Assembly: GCF_000374365.1 (NCBI RefSeq)
Contig: NZ_KB894147.1
Location: 1 to 43,513, forward strand
DNA length: 43,513 bases
DNA from: Bacteroides gallinarum DSM 18171 = JCM 13658
Lineage (GTDB): Bacteria; Bacteroidota; Bacteroidia; Bacteroidales; Bacteroidaceae
Reading direction: 5' to 3'
The position numbers were made by a program, and so were the translations under genes. A model generated the notes under the pieces. That model saw only the letters and a list, made by a program, of their open reading frames with translations. It ran no database searches and was not told where the DNA came from. Each line of letters opens with the position of its first letter. Position 1 is the stretch's first letter. Of the stretch, positions 43,016 to 43,513 are shown in pieces.

Positions 43016-43272
43016 GGTAGACGGATGTACGGCTTAAGATAGATGCTGATTGAGGTATATGTGTAGGTTAAGACATGTACGGATTGGGATAGATATGCAA
43101 ATTAAGGTATATGTGTAGATTAAGGCATATGTACGGGTTGAGATAGATATGCAAATTAAGGTATATGTGTAGGTTAAGACATGTACGGCTTGAGATAGAT
43201 ATGCAGATTAAGGCATATGTGTAGGTTAAGACATGTACGGTTTGAGACAGATATATAGATTGAGACAGATTT
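43016..43272. repeat. 52-54-bp tandem repeats after the DUF3352-like gene
   Basis: Units anchored on GTAGGTTAAGACATGTACGG start at 43063, 43115, 43169 and 43221, with partial copies at both ends. Each unit continues into a segment like ATAGATATGCAAATTAAGG. C is rare on the + strand. No open frame. Confidence 0.85.
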
Positions 43273-43354
43273 AGACAGATTTAGATTAGGGTGTAACGGA
43301 CTTATCCTGATTATGGATTGATTTCCAAATAACTAATCTTACCTTATAGCAAAG

Positions 43355-43386
43355 CCCTCTATGAACGTGCAATCGTTTATAGAGGG
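43355..43386. other. Inverted repeat near the right edge
   Basis: CCCTCTATGAACG (43355-43367) and CGTTTATAGAGGG (43374-43386) pair with one mismatch, loop 6 nt. No T-run follows directly. It could be a terminator or part of a mobile element's end. Confidence 0.5.
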
Positions 43387-43410
43387 ACATTCAGTAAATA
43401 ATATAAAATC

Positions 43411-43457
43411 AGCCAACTAATTCATACACAAAATATTGCGAATTAGCTGGCTTTTTT
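43411..43457 (+). terminator. Terminator-like hairpin at the right edge
   Basis: AGCCAACTAATTC (43411-43423) pairs with GAATTAGCTGGCT (43440-43452) with one mismatch and is followed by six T. A promoter-like TATCTTTA follows at 43459-43466. Confidence 0.65.
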
Positions 43458-43513
43458 GTATCTTTAGGTATTCCCCCGCAAATAAGGTTTGAAGGCCAAA
43501 ACGGGGGAAATTC

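Noticed and set aside
10845..43272. CRISPR array as explanation of the tandem repeats
   Set aside because: Repeats are contiguous and degenerate without unique spacers of fixed length, and no cas genes are present.

Overview
The window looks like a chromosome segment of a gut Bacteroides species. The evidence is Bacteroidales-restricted families (DUF3575, DUF3868, Mfa/FimA-type fimbrillins, DUF4248, the 'smalltalk' peptide, DUF4348), the many promoters that fit the Bacteroides -7 consensus TAnnTTTG, and weak A-rich ribosome binding sites. The species cannot be fixed from the sequence alone. All functional calls rest on reading motifs by eye; no database was searched.

Layout. (1) 1-8.5 kb: the end of a membrane protein, a truncated Crp/Fnr-type regulator, a PfkB-family sugar kinase, an NAPE-PLD-like metallohydrolase, a ferritin-like protein, an unknown protein, two paralogous AraC-type regulators, an aldo/keto reductase, a hexapeptide acetyltransferase and tRNA-Asp. 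(2) 8.5-16 kb: metabolic core on the + strand: purU, the late histidine genes hisH-hisA-hisF-hisIE, an FtsE-like ATPase, lysC and lysA, closed by a strong terminator. (3) 16.1-18.5 kb: a stand-alone secreted heparinase II-like lyase. (4) 18.5-19.9 kb: an AT-rich patch with a winged-helix/nuclease-like protein, an apparent toxin remnant and a HigA-like antitoxin. (5) 20-28.7 kb: a seven-gene minus-strand fimbrial operon (Rrf2-like regulator, DUF3575, DUF3868/TPR, major fimbrillin, Mfa2-type anchor, accessory subunit, tip protein) with a tyrosine recombinase upstream. (6) 28.8-33.4 kb: DUF4248, a replication-initiator-like protein, a second-type DnaB, an HU-like protein, a smalltalk peptide and an amidase. 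(7) 33.5-36 kb: ferritin and two small toxin-antitoxin-like modules. (8) 36-43.5 kb: kbl and a threonine dehydrogenase (divergent), a DUF4348 lipoprotein, murB, a PhnP-like hydrolase, a DUF3352-like protein and intergenic repeats.

Main discovery. Between the recombinase and the fimbrial operon lies a 288-bp segment (27354-27641) bounded by perfect 21-bp inverted repeats. Inside it is one good Bacteroides promoter (27579-27608). In this assembly it points away from the fimbrial operon and toward the 3' end of the recombinase gene, so the operon appears to be in the OFF state. Inversion would place the promoter about 40-70 bp upstream of the first gene. Each repeat sits in a CCGTTAC-N7-GTAAC core like a tyrosine-recombinase crossover site. 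The regulator as first gene, and a 6 x 33-bp tandem repeat in the tip protein, suggest layered surface variation.

Other notable structure: five intergenic tandem-repeat tracts with unrelated units (14, 45, about 8/16, 15 and 52-54 bp), each just after a + strand gene; a 29-bp exact copy of the kbl 3' end flanking the DUF4160/DUF2442 module; a DUF3990 putative ADP-ribosyltransferase toxin between two DUF3791 genes; and a 12-bp motif shared by the promoters of the aldo/keto reductase and the metallohydrolase near the AraC pair.
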